Source: Dietzia alimentaria 72
GTDB taxonomy: Bacteria; Actinomycetota; Actinomycetes; Mycobacteriales; Mycobacteriaceae
Direction: 5' to 3'
NCBI RefSeq assembly: GCF_000226215.1
Contig: NZ_AGFF01000016.1
Span: forward strand, 1 to 54,759
DNA length: 54,759 bases
Part shown: piece after piece, positions 34,283 to 43,768 of the stretch
Numbering within the stretch: the first letter of the stretch is position 1
Layout: each line of letters begins with the position of its first letter
Program-made: the position numbers and the translations under genes
The notes under the pieces: generated by a model
The model's database searches: none
Told to the model about the DNA's origin: nothing
Seen by the model: the letters and a program-made list of their open reading frames with translations, nothing else

Positions 34283-35412
34283 AGGGCCCCGAGTTCGACC
34301 TGAGCCAACCCCTCGGCGGGCCCCGCTGGGGCGAGGGGCGCCGCGACGCCCGCAGCGACCGCGCGGTGGGCGAGGGCTTCTCCGGAGCCACCACCGGCAG
34401 CGACGCCGCAGCCACGGAGATAGGCCGGATCGTCGACCGCTTCCTGACCTCCATGCGCTCCTCGATCGGCCAGGTCGTGGATGCACTGCCCGTCGACGCC
34501 GAAACCCTCGCACCCGTCCGCGATCTGGCCCGCGGTGTGGACGTGATGCTCGCGACCGGCGACGTCTCCGCACTCACCGGTCTGGCGGACACCATCAGCG
34601 CCGCCGGCGAGATGCTGGCCACCCGTATCACCGGCGGCTATGAGGTCGACGAGTTCGGCTTCGACGAGCACTTCCACACCAACGTGTGGCTGCCCCTGTG
34701 GCGACCGCTGTTCGAGCACTGGTTCCGCGTTGAGGTGATCGGCGCCGAGAACATCCCCGCCGAGGGTGCCGGACTGATCGTGTCCAACCATGCGGGCGTC
34801 CTGCCGATCGACGGACTCATGACCACCGTCGCCGTTCACGACCACGCCGGCCGTGCCCTACGCCTCCTCGCCGCCGATCTCGCCATGACCCTGCCAATCT
34901 CGGCACCGTTGGCTCGCCGGGCCGGGGCGACCCTGGCCTGCAACGCCGATGCCGAACGGCTCCTCGAAAGCGGTCAGGTGGTAGCGGTGTGGCCCGAGGG
35001 TTTCAAGGGGCTCGGAAAGCCGTTCGCCGACCGTTACCGCCTGCAGCGCTTCGGCCGCGGCGGGTTCGTGGCCACCGCCCTCGCGGCGGGCGCCCCGATC
35101 ATCCCGTGTTCGGTCGTCGGCTCAGAGGAGATCTACCCGAAGATCGGCGAGATCCCGGCGCTCGCACGTCTGCTGGGGGTGCCGTACATGCCCATCACGC
35201 CCACCTTCCCGCTGCTCGGCGGGTTCGGCGGGGTGCCGCTGCCCACAAAGTGGACGATGGAGTTCGGCGAGCCCATCGAGACCTCACATCTCGGACCCGA
35301 GGCCGCCGAGGACCCCATGGTGGTCTTTGAGATCACCGACCAGGTACGCGAGACCATCCAGAACACGCTGTTCCGGAACCTCGCGCGTCGCGGCAGCGTC
35401 TTCTTCGGCTGA
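34279..35412 (+). CDS. PlsC-type acyltransferase (Rv0502-like)
   Basis: 377 residues. An N-terminal region without a known domain (1-150) precedes a PlsC-type domain: IVSNHAGVLPIDGLM (the HX6D variant of the HX4D catalytic motif), VWPEGFKGLGKPF (the EG motif), and IIPCSVVGSEEIYPKIG. It likely acylates a glycerophospholipid or glycolipid at the inner membrane; the acceptor is unknown. Coupled by a four-base overlap to the epimerase gene. Followed by intergenic repeat copy B. Confidence 0.87.
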   Translation: MKGPEFDLSQPLGGPRWGEGRRDARSDRAVGEGFSGATTGSDAAATEIGRIVDRFLTSMRSSIGQVVDALPVDAETLAPVRDLARGVDVMLATGDVSALTGLADTISAAGEMLATRITGGYEVDEFGFDEHFHTNVWLPLWRPLFEHWFRVEVIGAENIPAEGAGLIVSNHAGVLPIDGLMTTVAVHDHAGRALRLLAADLAMTLPISAPLARRAGATLACNADAERLLESGQVVAVWPEGFKGLGKPFADRYRLQRFGRGGFVATALAAGAPIIPCSVVGSEEIYPKIGEIPALARLLGVPYMPITPTFPLLGGFGGVPLPTKWTMEFGEPIETSHLGPEAAEDPMVVFEITDQVRETIQNTLFRNLARRGSVFFG

Positions 35413-35455
35413 TTCCGGCGCCGGCTGCGTCGGCTGCGCCGGCTGCGTCGCCGCC

Positions 35456-35504
35456 AAGAGGAAATCGTGCAAACCCACTCGGGCGATGCAGGCGAAATCC
35501 TCTT
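35456..35504. repeat. 48-base palindromic intergenic repeat, copy B
   Basis: Matches copy A (22882-22929) at 39 of 48 positions: end arms AAGAGGA/TCCTCTT, inner TGCA/TGCA and CCACTCGG in the loop. Again between convergent genes. Three perfect 14-base units (GGGGCGAGCAGCGC, 35521-35562) follow, reaching within five bases of the next stop codon. Confidence 0.7.
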
Positions 35505-35567
35505 CGCGGCGTGGCGTGGCGGGGCGAGCAGCGCGGGGCGAGCAGCGCGGGGCGAGCAGCGCGGCGG

Positions 35568-36644
35568 TCAGAACATGCGGCGCAATGAGCCGATCGTCCG
35601 CACACCGTAGGGCGACTTGGCAGCCGCACGCGCGCCTGCCAGTCCGCCCACCGCGATGACGCCCGGCACGGCCTTTTTAGCGGCCTTGCGGACGGTTCGG
35701 AAATCCTTGATGCCCCACCCGTTCTCCGAGGCGTACTTACGCAGCTTCGAATCCGGGTTGATGGCCACCGGGTGGCCGACCAGCGTCAGCATGGGCATGT
35801 CGTTGAAGCTGTCCGAGTAGGCGTAGCAGCGGGATAGGTCAAAGCCCTCCGCCTCTGCCAGCCGGCTGATGGCGTGCGCCTTGCCGGGCCCGTGCAGGAT
35901 GTCGCCCACGAGGCGGCCCGTGTAGACGCCGTCCTTTTCCTCAGCGACGGTCCCGAGAGCTCCGGACAGTCCGAGTCGCGTCGCGATGACCCGCGCCAGC
36001 ATCACAGGCGTGGCCGTGACCAGCCAGACCTGCTCCCCGGCATCCAGGTGCATCTGCACGAGAGACCGGGTGCCCGGCCAGACGCGGTCAAGCATGGAGG
36101 TGTCCACGACCTCCTCGCTAAGCGCGACGAGCTCGGCGACGGTGCGACCCTCGACGAAGCTGAGTGCCTTCTCGCGACCGGCGGCCACGTCGTCGGCGTT
36201 CTCCTGCCCGGAGATCCGGAATTTGGCCTGCGACCACGCCAGACCCGCGAGATCCCTGGCGTTGAAGAACTTGTGTTTGGCCAGTCCGCGCGCGAGCAGA
36301 ATGATGGACGCGCCCTGGATGAGGGTGTTGTCTACGTCGAAGAACGCCGCGACCTTCGGATCCGCAACTTTTGGCTCCGCGGGATGTTCCTCGGGCTCGG
36401 GGACCTCCGGCTCGGGGGCGGCGTCGGCCAGCGGCGACTCGGGCTCCGCGCCGGAGTCGAGCTTGATCGCGTGCTCGGCCGAGGCCTCACCGGCCATGCG
36501 CTGCACCCGCGCGTCACGACGACGCCACACCAGCCGACCGAACGCGGTGATGATGTCCGCCCGGCCGAGAAGTCGCCGGCCGCGGCGGGAGTCGGCGGGG
36601 TCGGTGGGGGTGGTGTCGTCGGCGGCGTCGTTGTGGTCGTTCAC
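35568..36644 (-). CDS. serB1: HAD-IB family phosphatase, SerB1-like
   Basis: 358 residues. About 95 N-terminal residues are acidic and Pro/Glu-rich ([20 protein letters not shown]). Then a HAD domain: [11 protein letters not shown] (DxDxT nucleophile), [18 protein letters not shown], and [11 protein letters not shown]. The C-terminus is basic with a hydrophobic helix ([14 protein letters not shown]). It resembles Rv0505c, called phosphoserine phosphatase but probably with wider substrates. GTG 36644 has GAGGAGG upstream, which decides the start among open upstream codons. The mmpS2/mmpL2 pair found next to it in M. tuberculosis is absent. Confidence 0.87.
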   Translation of the reverse strand: MNDHNDAADDTTPTDPADSRRGRRLLGRADIITAFGRLVWRRRDARVQRMAGEASAEHAIKLDSGAEPESPLADAAPEPEVPEPEEHPAEPKVADPKVAAFFDVDNTLIQGASIILLARGLAKHKFFNARDLAGLAWSQAKFRISGQENADDVAAGREKALSFVEGRTVAELVALSEEVVDTSMLDRVWPGTRSLVQMHLDAGEQVWLVTATPVMLARVIATRLGLSGALGTVAEEKDGVYTGRLVGDILHGPGKAHAISRLAEAEGFDLSRCYAYSDSFNDMPMLTLVGHPVAINPDSKLRKYASENGWGIKDFRTVRKAAKKAVPGVIAVGGLAGARAAAKSPYGVRTIGSLRRMF

Positions 36645-36781
36645 CGGGCGGGACCTCCTCAGGGCGCTGGATGCCCATCCTAGGTCAGCCCTCTGACACA
36701 CGACGCGGTTGCGGCACCAGCGCACGACTGCACAACCTCCCGCCCGCCCGGATGGTCGCGGGGCTCGGGCATCATCGGGGC

Positions 36782-37051
36782 ATGCTGCACACGGTGACCC
36801 TGTTGACCCGCGAGGGCTGCGGAAGCTGCGTCCGCGTCTACGACCAGTTGGTGCCCCTCTGCGACGCCGCGGGCGCACGCCTGGACACGACGGACGTCGA
36901 CCGCGCCGCCGACCGCGAACTCGCCCTGGAATACGGCGACCGCCTACCTGTCGTCCTGGTGGACGGTGCGGAGCATTCGTGTTGGGAGGTCGACGACGAC
37001 GAGATGGCCGCCACGCTCGCCGAGCCCGACCCCTTTGCCGGTTGGGACTAG
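36782..37051 (+). CDS. glutaredoxin-like protein (Rv0508-like)
   Basis: 89 residues. A thioredoxin-fold DUF836-type protein: [12 protein letters not shown] carries the CGSC redox pair, [12 protein letters not shown] the cis-Pro, and [12 protein letters not shown] the last helix. It is likely a small cytoplasmic thiol-disulfide protein. It has the Rv0508 position just before hemA, though here an HNH gene intervenes. CATCAT ends six bases before ATG 36782, so the mRNA may be leaderless. A 28-base tandem duplication covers its last codons and stop. Confidence 0.87.
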   Translation: MLHTVTLLTREGCGSCVRVYDQLVPLCDAAGARLDTTDVDRAADRELALEYGDRLPVVLVDGAEHSCWEVDDDEMAATLAEPDPFAGWD

Positions 37052-37080
37052 ACCCGACCCCTTTGCCGGTTGGGACTAGA
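37025..37080. repeat. 28-base perfect tandem duplication across two stop codons
   Basis: 37025-37052 and 37053-37080 are identical (start CCCGACCCCTTTGCC, end GGGACTAGA). Copy 1 holds the glutaredoxin stop (TAG 37049-37051); copy 2 holds the HNH gene stop on the other strand (37076-37078). Confidence 0.92.
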
Positions 37081-37456
37081 ACGGAGCAGGCGGTGAGCGC
37101 AGGGCCCGCAGGACGGTGGCGTGGCGCAGGAGGAACGCGCCTTCGTCGAGCTTCTTGCGCCGCAACCAGCCGGTGACCTCGCTGTTGTGCTTGCTCGCGT
37201 TACAGGACGCGCACGCGGGCACCACGTTCTCCAGGGTGTAGCGGCCACCGCGCGAAATGGGCTGGACGCAGTCGCGCTGCAGCGCCGGGGCGGTGGCCTG
37301 GCAGTAGGCGCAGCCGCCCCACGCGTCGAGGATCCGGAGCCACTGGTCGTCGGTGAGGTCGTTGTCGACCCGGGACAGACGACGCTGCCGTCGCTTGGCG
37401 TAGCGGGCGCGGGTCGCCGCGGACATCGTGGAGGAGTTTCTACGACGAGGGGGCAC
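37076..37456 (-). CDS. HNH-type endonuclease domain protein
   Basis: 126 residues. A basic N-terminus (about 1-30) leads to the zinc-ribbon HNH core: CAYC near residue 50, [21 protein letters not shown], and [10 protein letters not shown]. The first His of the HNH motif is replaced (DCVQP where DHVxP is usual), so activity is uncertain, but the Asn and the four zinc Cys are kept. The gene is short and chromosomal, with no phage neighbours. TAGTAT ends six bases before GTG 37456, pointing to a leaderless mRNA. The role is unknown. Confidence 0.8.
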   Translation of the reverse strand: MPPRRRNSSTMSAATRARYAKRRQRRLSRVDNDLTDDQWLRILDAWGGCAYCQATAPALQRDCVQPISRGGRYTLENVVPACASCNASKHNSEVTGWLRRKKLDEGAFLLRHATVLRALRSPPAPF

Positions 37457-37462
37457 GAGCCG

Positions 37463-37468
37463 ATACTA
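37463..37468 (-). promoter_or_regulatory. -10 hexamer for leaderless HNH gene
   Basis: Minus-strand TAGTAT, six bases before GTG 37456. Confidence 0.45.
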
Positions 37469-37596
37469 CGGGTGGCCCGGTAGGCGGTCCGTGCTGTTCA
37501 CGGGCACCGCCAAGGGCCCGCCGCATATAGCATCCTGCCCGGCGACGGTTTTGTCCCGGGGTGCCATGCGGGTTACGGTGGAGCGCGATCCGGGTC

Positions 37597-37665
37597 GTAC
37601 GCAGCCTTAAGGCCACGGCCGGCCCGGCAGGGGTTTTCCGTACGGAAATCGCCCTGTACGCAGCC
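37597..37665 (+). promoter_or_regulatory. hemA upstream control region with perfect palindrome
   Basis: In the gene-free stretch 37457-37847, TTTCCGTACGGAAA (37635-37648) is a perfect 14-base palindrome flanked by two copies of GTACGCAGCC (37597-37606 and 37656-37665). TTGACG occurs at about 37784. I read this as an operator region for the haem operon; the regulator is unknown. I see no coding gene in the interval. Confidence 0.4.
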
Positions 37666-37847
37666 GTGCACACCGACAGGAGACGACCGACTGTGGAGCA
37701 GCGTTCCGCGTGTGTGTCCAACGGTCACCTGTACGTCCTTGACGTTCAGGCGGTCCCGGGTGGAAGAGCCGGCCGATACACCCGAGTTGACGAGTTAGCA
37801 CCCATCATGGCATGGGACACATGCGCGCTCTCGTCCGGGGGTCGGGA

Positions 37848-39233
37848 GTGAGCATTCTCCTCGTGGGACTGTCCCATCACAGTGCACCGGTCTCGCTGCT
37901 CGAGGCCGTGGCCGTCTCGGAGTCAGATCGTGACGCCCTCACCGAGGAGCTCATCAAGGGCGAGAACGTCGACGAGGCGATGATCGTCACCACCTGTAAT
38001 CGCGTGGAGGTCTACTCGGCCGCCAAGGCTTTCCACCCCGCGCTCGACGACGTGGTGGCGCTGCTGGCCGAGCATTCCGGCCTCTCGGCGGACGAGCTCA
38101 GCCGGCACCTGTACGTGCGTTACTCCGAGTCGGCGGCCGAGCACCTGTTCTCCGTGGCCTCCGGCCTGGACTCGATGGTCGTGGGCGAGCAGCAGATCAT
38201 CGGGCAGATCCGCACCGCCTACCAGTCGGCCTCCGACATCGGGGCGGCCGGAACCACGCTGCACCGCCTCGCCCAGCAGGCCCTGCACGTGGGCAAACGG
38301 GTCCACACGGAGACCGGCATCGACTCCGCCGGCGCCTCCGTGGTGTCCGTGGCGCTGGACCGGGCCGCCGAGATTCTCAACGCCGCCGGCCCCGCCGCAG
38401 TGTCGACCAAAGACGCCGGCCCCAGCAGCCCCGCCCCGTCTGCAGCTCCCGGGCCCGCACCGTCCCGCAACCTCGACGGCCGCAGCGCCGTGGTCGTGGG
38501 CGCCGGCGCGATGGGCGGCCTGGCGGTGGCTCACCTCGGCCGCGGCGGAATCTCCCGCATCGAGGTCACCAACCGCACTCCCGAGCGCGCCGCGCGGCTG
38601 TCCGAGATCGCCCGCGACTCCGGCACCCCTGCGGCGGCGTTCGCGCTGGATGATCTCGCCGACGCCGTGGCCCGCGCTGACATCCTCTTCACGTGCACCG
38701 GCGCCGTCGGCACGGTCGTCACCCTCGGCGACGTGCACACCGCACTGGCCCGCCGGGGCGAGCGAGGCCCGCTGGTCATCTGCGACCTGGGCATGCCGCG
38801 CGACGTGGACCCCGCCGTGGCCGGCCTGCCCGGCGTGACCGTGCTGGGCATCGAGGCGCTCCAGTTCGATCCCGCCACCTCCGGCGCGGCCGCCGACGCC
38901 GACGCCGCCCGCACCATCGTTGACGCCGAACTCACCGCGTACACACAGGCCGAACGCATGGCCGGCGTGGGCCCGCTGATCGGTCAACTTCGCGGACGCG
39001 GCGGACAGGTCGTGGCCGCGGAGATGCGCCGGCTCGAGTCGCGACTGCCCGGCATGGACGAGAAGATCCGCGACGAAGTGTCCAACACAGTCCGCCGGGT
39101 CGTGGACAAACTTCTGCACCCGCCCACGGTGCGATTCAAGGAACTCGCCGCCCAGCCGGATGGCGAGAGTTACGCAGCGGTCGTACGGACACTGTTCGAC
39201 CTGGACAGCACCGTCGACGAGGAGGCGTCATGA
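37848..39233 (+). CDS. hemA: glutamyl-tRNA reductase
   Basis: 461 residues. The N-terminal catalytic domain has [13 protein letters not shown] and the nucleophile Cys in [12 protein letters not shown]; then [17 protein letters not shown] and a Rossmann domain [16 protein letters not shown] with ITNRTPERA-like [12 protein letters not shown], and a C-terminal dimerisation helix. An Ala/Pro/Ser insertion (about 184-206) separates the domains. It reduces glutamyl-tRNA to glutamate-1-semialdehyde, the committed step of C5 haem synthesis. GTG 37848 is favoured because the family begins [13 protein letters not shown]; an upstream in-frame ATG at 37821 is an alternative. Confidence 0.95.
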   Translation: MSILLVGLSHHSAPVSLLEAVAVSESDRDALTEELIKGENVDEAMIVTTCNRVEVYSAAKAFHPALDDVVALLAEHSGLSADELSRHLYVRYSESAAEHLFSVASGLDSMVVGEQQIIGQIRTAYQSASDIGAAGTTLHRLAQQALHVGKRVHTETGIDSAGASVVSVALDRAAEILNAAGPAAVSTKDAGPSSPAPSAAPGPAPSRNLDGRSAVVVGAGAMGGLAVAHLGRGGISRIEVTNRTPERAARLSEIARDSGTPAAAFALDDLADAVARADILFTCTGAVGTVVTLGDVHTALARRGERGPLVICDLGMPRDVDPAVAGLPGVTVLGIEALQFDPATSGAAADADAARTIVDAELTAYTQAERMAGVGPLIGQLRGRGGQVVAAEMRRLESRLPGMDEKIRDEVSNTVRRVVDKLLHPPTVRFKELAAQPDGESYAAVVRTLFDLDSTVDEEAS

Positions 39234-40291
39234 GCAGAACATTCAAGGTCGGCACCCGTGGCAGCACCCTGGCCACCACGCAGGCCGGGCATGTGCGTGA
39301 TGCGCTCATCGCCGCCGGCCACCCCGCGGAGCTGGTCATCGTGCAGACCAAGGGCGACGTGGTGATGGCTCCGGTGGAGCGGATCGGCGTCGGGGTATTC
39401 ACCCTCGAACTCCGGGCCGCCCTCGAGCGCGGCGACTGCGACATCGCCGTCCACTCGTACAAGGACCTGCCCACCGCCCGCGACGACCGGTTCGCCCCGA
39501 TCGCCGTGCCGCCCCGCGTCGACCCGTCCGATGTGCTGATCGCCCGCGACGGCCTGACGATGGAGACGCTGCCCGAGGGCGCCCGCGTGGGCACCTCCGC
39601 GCCGCGTCGGCGTTCCCAGCTCGCCGCCCTGCGGCCCGACCTGCAGCTTCGCCCGCTGCGCGGCAACATCGACACGCGCATGGGCTACGTCACCAGCGGC
39701 GACCTCGATGCGGTGGTCCTGGCCGCGGCCGGACTCGACCGCACCCAGGCCGGCGACCGCGCCACCCATCGGTTCGACATCGATGAGATGCTGCCGGCTC
39801 CGGCCCAGGGCGCCCTCGCCGTCGAGGCCAGAGCGGACGACGCGGAGGCGATCGCGGCCCTTGCCGTCGTCGACCACCTCCCGACCCGGGTGCGCATCGC
39901 CGCCGAACGCCGCCTGCTCGCCGACCTCGAGGCCGGGTGTACCGCACCCGTCGGCGCCCGCGCCGAACTGACCGGCACCGGCCCCGCGAGCTCAGCGTTC
40001 GCCGGCACCAACCCCGGCGCGGACATCCCCGCCGCCGACGCCGAGCTCAGACTGCACGCGGTCGTGGCAGCACACGACGGCTCCACCGTCCTGCGCACCG
40101 AGGGGACGACAGTGCCCGGTGGACACCCGGACGGGCCGATCGCCGCAGCCGAGGAACTCGGACGAAAACTCGCGGCCGAACTCCTCGACCGAGGTGCGCG
40201 TGACCTGATGTCCGCCGAATCCCCCGATCAAGGCGATCCACTCGTACCCACGACGTCGACGACGGCGCCACCAACCGTCACCGATTCCTGA
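39230..40291 (+). CDS. hemC: porphobilinogen deaminase
   Basis: 353 residues. [16 protein letters not shown] at the N-terminus, [23 protein letters not shown], and the dipyrromethane-bearing Cys in [11 protein letters not shown]. It polymerises four porphobilinogen units to hydroxymethylbilane. About 40 residues at the C-terminus ([16 protein letters not shown]) go beyond the domain. The ATG overlaps the hemA stop (ATGA) and has a GGAGG site, so the two genes are coupled. Confidence 0.96.
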   Translation: MSRTFKVGTRGSTLATTQAGHVRDALIAAGHPAELVIVQTKGDVVMAPVERIGVGVFTLELRAALERGDCDIAVHSYKDLPTARDDRFAPIAVPPRVDPSDVLIARDGLTMETLPEGARVGTSAPRRRSQLAALRPDLQLRPLRGNIDTRMGYVTSGDLDAVVLAAAGLDRTQAGDRATHRFDIDEMLPAPAQGALAVEARADDAEAIAALAVVDHLPTRVRIAAERRLLADLEAGCTAPVGARAELTGTGPASSAFAGTNPGADIPAADAELRLHAVVAAHDGSTVLRTEGTTVPGGHPDGPIAAAEELGRKLAAELLDRGARDLMSAESPDQGDPLVPTTSTTAPPTVTDS

Positions 40292-40360
40292 ATGGCCCCC
40301 CACGAACTCCCATCTCGCGCGCAGCCAGCGCGCGGCACCCACATCACGGAGAGACGAACA

Positions 40361-42004
40361 ATGACTCGAGCACGCACCACCCGCCCCGGCACCGTCCGAT
40401 TTGTCGGCGGGGGTCCAGGTAACGCGGGGATGCTCACCTGCCGGGCACAGGAAGTCCTGTCCGGCAATCCGCTGGTCTTCGCGGACGCCGACGTCTCCGC
40501 CGAGGTGCTGGCCCTGGTCGCCACCGAGGTGCCCGTCCCGCAGGAGCTCCTCGACGCCCGGCAGGCCGAGATGGACGCTGCCGTCGCCGACGAGAACAAG
40601 GCCGAGATCAAGCGACTCAAGGCCCTGCCCGCACCCACGGCCGCCGATGTCCGCCCGGTGCTCGGTGAGCCCGCTGCCGTGGCCAAGCAGCTCGTCGCCG
40701 AGGCCAAGAAGGGCCGTGACGTAGTCCGCCTCGTCACCGGCGACCCCATGACCACCGACGCCACCGTCACCGAGATCGCCGCCGTCGGCCGCACTGTCGT
40801 GCCGTTCGAGGTCGTCCCCGGTGTCGCCGAGGCCACCGCCGTGCCCGCCTTCGCCGGTATCGCGCTCGGCTCCGGCTACGTCTTTGCCGACGGCCGCGGG
40901 AAGGTCGACTGGGCCGCCCTCGTCGGCTCGCCCGGCCCGATCGTCCTGCGCACCACCGGCCGCCACCTCGCCGAGGCCGCGTCGAACCTGGCCGAGCAGG
41001 GGCTCGCTGCCGGAACCCCGGTGACCGTGACCTGTTCCGGCTCCCTGTGCGCGCAGAAGTCGGCCGACGGCACCCTGGCCACCATGGCCGAGGTCGGTCG
41101 CGACATGGACGGCGACCTGGTGGTGACCGTCGGCAAGTCCGCCGGCGAGCGCCACCGTCACCAGTGGTGGGAGTCGCGCGCCATGTTCGGCTGGAACGTC
41201 CTGGTGCCCCGCACCAAGGCGCAGTCCGCCGAGATGAGCAACCGGATCGCCGAGCACGGTGCCGTGCCCGCCGAGGTGCCCACCATCGCGGTGGAGCCGC
41301 CCCGTAGCCCCGCCCAGATGGAACGCGCCGTCAAGGGACTCGTCGACGGCCGCTACCAGTGGGTCGTGTTCACCTCCTCCAACGCGGTCCGCGCCGTGTG
41401 GGAGAAGTTCGTCGAGTTTGGCCTCGACGCCCGCGCCTTCTCCGGCGTCAAGATCGCCTGCGTGGGCGAGGGCACGGCGGCGAGCGTCCGCGAGCTCGGT
41501 ATCCAGCCAGAACTGCTGCCGTCCGGCGAGCAGTCCAGCCTGGGCCTGCTCGAGGTGTTCCCGCCCTACGACGACGTGCTGGACCCCGTCAACCGCGTCC
41601 TCCTGCCGCGCGCCGACATCGCCACCGAGACCCTCGCCGAGGGCCTGACCAACCGTGGCTGGGAGATCGAGGACGTCACCGCATACCGCACGGTTCGCGC
41701 CGCACCGCCGGCCGCGGAGATCCGCGAGATGATCAAGACCGGCGGGTTCGACGCCGTCTGCTTCACCAGCTCCTCGACCGTTCGCAACCTCGTCGGGATC
41801 GCCGGGAAGCCGCACGCCCGGACGCTCATCGCGTGCATCGGCCCGCGGACCGCCGAGACCGCGGCCGAGTTCGGATTGCGGGTGGACGTCCAGCCCGAGA
41901 ACGCCTCCGTGCTCGAACTGGTCGACGCGCTCGCCGCACACGCGGATCACCTGCGTGCCGCCGGGGAACTGCCGCCGCCGCGTCGTCGCGCACGGCGCCG
42001 CTGA
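40361..42004 (+). CDS. hemD: fused uroporphyrinogen-III methyltransferase-like/uroporphyrinogen-III synthase
   Basis: 547 residues. N-terminal SUMT-like domain (about 8-250) with VRFVGGGPGNAGMLT and TGDPMTTDA, but the usual GGDPxxFGRG and VLYDxLV motifs are degenerate, so methyl transfer may be lost or altered. The C-terminal HemD domain (about 275-530) includes VFTSSNAVRAVWEKF, ACVGEGTAASVRELG and CFTSSSTVRNLVG. The HemD part cyclises hydroxymethylbilane to uroporphyrinogen III. The fusion is usual in Mycobacteriales (Rv0511). CACGGAGAGA precedes ATG 40361, 69 bases after hemC. Confidence 0.92.
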   Translation: MTRARTTRPGTVRFVGGGPGNAGMLTCRAQEVLSGNPLVFADADVSAEVLALVATEVPVPQELLDARQAEMDAAVADENKAEIKRLKALPAPTAADVRPVLGEPAAVAKQLVAEAKKGRDVVRLVTGDPMTTDATVTEIAAVGRTVVPFEVVPGVAEATAVPAFAGIALGSGYVFADGRGKVDWAALVGSPGPIVLRTTGRHLAEAASNLAEQGLAAGTPVTVTCSGSLCAQKSADGTLATMAEVGRDMDGDLVVTVGKSAGERHRHQWWESRAMFGWNVLVPRTKAQSAEMSNRIAEHGAVPAEVPTIAVEPPRSPAQMERAVKGLVDGRYQWVVFTSSNAVRAVWEKFVEFGLDARAFSGVKIACVGEGTAASVRELGIQPELLPSGEQSSLGLLEVFPPYDDVLDPVNRVLLPRADIATETLAEGLTNRGWEIEDVTAYRTVRAAPPAAEIREMIKTGGFDAVCFTSSSTVRNLVGIAGKPHARTLIACIGPRTAETAAEFGLRVDVQPENASVLELVDALAAHADHLRAAGELPPPRRRARRR

Positions 42005-42046
42005 CCCCGCGGGGCGGACCCCGGCTCCTCGGGTGGCCGATTTTCG

Positions 42047-42052
42047 TAGAGT
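42047..42052 (+). promoter_or_regulatory. -10 hexamer for leaderless hemB
   Basis: TAGAGT, seven bases before GTG 42060. The spacer GAGGAAC could also act as a weak ribosome site on hemCD read-through mRNA. Confidence 0.5.
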
Positions 42053-42059
42053 GAGGAAC

Positions 42060-43091
42060 GTGACCGAGTTGCCGAAAAATCCCGTCGTGCCAGTCGTCCG
42101 CCCGCGCCGTCTGCGGAATACGCCGGCCATGCGCCGGCTCGTGGCGGAGACGTCTCTCCAGGCCCGGCAGCTCGTGCTGCCGGCCTTCGTGGCCGACGGG
42201 CTCGATGAGCCCAAGCCGATCTCCTCCCTGCCCGGCGTTGTCCAACACACGGTTGACTCCCTGCGCCGGGAAGCGTTTGCCGCGGCCGAGGCGGGGCTGG
42301 GCGGGATCATGCTGTTCGGCGTCCCGCTCGACGCCCACAAGGACGCCACCGGGAGCTGCGGCGCGGACCCCGACGGGATCCTCAACCGTGCCCTCGCGGC
42401 CGTGCGTGCGGAGGTCGGCGACGATCTGGTGATCATGGCCGACACCTGCCTCGACGAGTTCACCGATCACGGCCACTGCGGCGTGCTCGGCACCGACCCG
42501 CGCGGCGAACAGATCGTCGACAACGACGCCACCCTCGCCGCCTACAACGAGCTGGCGCTTGCCCAGGCCGCGGCCGGCGCCCACGTGGTGAGCCCCAGCG
42601 GGATGATGGACGGCCAGATCGCGGCCATCCGGCAGGCCCTGGATTCCGGCGACTACCAGGACGTGGCAGTGCTGGCCTACAGCGCCAAGTACGCCAGCGC
42701 CTTCTTCGGTCCCTTCCGCGAGGCCGTCGGCTCCTCCCTGCGCGGTGATCGTCGGACCTATCAGCAGGATCCCGCCAACCTGCGCGAATCCCTTCGTGAG
42801 GTGCGGCTCGACCTGGACGAGGGCGCCGACATGGTCATGGTCAAGCCCGCCATGTCCTACCTCGACGTCCTCCGGCAGACCGCCGAGATCTCCGACGTGC
42901 CGGTAGCGGCCTATCAGGTCTCCGGTGAGTACGCCATGATCTCCGCCGCCGCCGAACGCGGGTGGATCGACCACGACCCCGCCGTCATGGAGTCCCTCAC
43001 CTCCATCCGCCGCGCCGGCGCCGACATCGTCCTGACCTACTGGGCCCTTCATGCCGCTCGCCTCCTCTCCGACGGGTGGGGCGCACGATGA
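42060..43091 (+). CDS. hemB: delta-aminolevulinic acid dehydratase
   Basis: 343 residues. Schiff-base Lys residues in AYSAKYASAFFGPFREA and MVKPAMSYLD. The metal-site segment reads DTCLDEFTDHGHCG, keeping two of the three Cys of zinc-type enzymes with Asp in place of the middle one. It condenses two ALA to porphobilinogen. GTG 42060 follows both TAGAGT-N7 and a GAGG. Its stop overlaps the next ATG (ATGA), making hemB the first gene of a tail of membrane protein genes. Confidence 0.95.
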   Translation: MTELPKNPVVPVVRPRRLRNTPAMRRLVAETSLQARQLVLPAFVADGLDEPKPISSLPGVVQHTVDSLRREAFAAAEAGLGGIMLFGVPLDAHKDATGSCGADPDGILNRALAAVRAEVGDDLVIMADTCLDEFTDHGHCGVLGTDPRGEQIVDNDATLAAYNELALAQAAAGAHVVSPSGMMDGQIAAIRQALDSGDYQDVAVLAYSAKYASAFFGPFREAVGSSLRGDRRTYQQDPANLRESLREVRLDLDEGADMVMVKPAMSYLDVLRQTAEISDVPVAAYQVSGEYAMISAAAERGWIDHDPAVMESLTSIRRAGADIVLTYWALHAARLLSDGWGAR

Positions 43092-43768
43092 GCCGCCCCG
43101 GCCCTTGGCGCCCGCCGGCGGAGACCGGGACAGACGGCGTGGGAGCGGCGCCTGTGGGAGCCGGGCCCGGGGGACCGCACGGCCCCCAGCCGGTGCCACC
43201 CGGCGGCGGGCACCAGAACGCCCCGCCCCCGCCCAAGAACGAGCCCGCCGCGCCGCCTCCCGAGGAGATCCACACCGCCTGGGTGCTGTGGTTGGCCGCC
43301 GCCGGACTCGCGATGATCGGCATGCTGCTCAACGCGTTCACCGCGAGTTTCGCCGACCTGCCCGTCACCACACGTGACGCGTTCCGCGACGCGGTCGATT
43401 CCGCCGGCAACCCCGCCATCAAGGTCGAAGACATGTTCTCCGTCGCTATGGTGCTCGGAGCGGTGTTCGCGGTGATCGCCGCCGCGGTCACCGTCTGGCT
43501 CGCTTTTCGTCTGCGCGCCGGTAAGGGCTGGGCACGCACGATGCTCGACATCGTGGCGATCTTCCTCGTGGTGGACGGGGTGTCGGTGCTGATCGGCGTC
43601 TTCTCCGGCGTCTCGGTGGCGGGGGAGCGCGGTGATGTCGTCAGCTTTATTGTCTTCTCGCTGCAGATCCTGGCCGGCCTCTGCGCGGCCACGGCCGTTT
43701 GGCGACAGCACACCGCCGAGGCCATGAAATACACGAGCCCGAACGGCGGCGCCCGTGCCGGCGAGTGA
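43088..43768 (+). CDS. membrane protein of the hem operon, function unknown
   Basis: 226 residues. A Pro/Gly-rich cytoplasmic N-terminus (1-58) leads to about four membrane helices (62-84, 118-140, 150-175, 185-205); the loop after the first (SFADLPVTTRDAFRDAVDSAG) is outside. I do not recognise a catalytic motif. Such proteins with a Pro-rich head and a four-helix bundle are common in Actinobacteria without known role. The start overlaps the hemB stop, so it is translated with hemB. Confidence 0.83.
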   Translation: MSRPGPWRPPAETGTDGVGAAPVGAGPGGPHGPQPVPPGGGHQNAPPPPKNEPAAPPPEEIHTAWVLWLAAAGLAMIGMLLNAFTASFADLPVTTRDAFRDAVDSAGNPAIKVEDMFSVAMVLGAVFAVIAAAVTVWLAFRLRAGKGWARTMLDIVAIFLVVDGVSVLIGVFSGVSVAGERGDVVSFIVFSLQILAGLCAATAVWRQHTAEAMKYTSPNGGARAGE

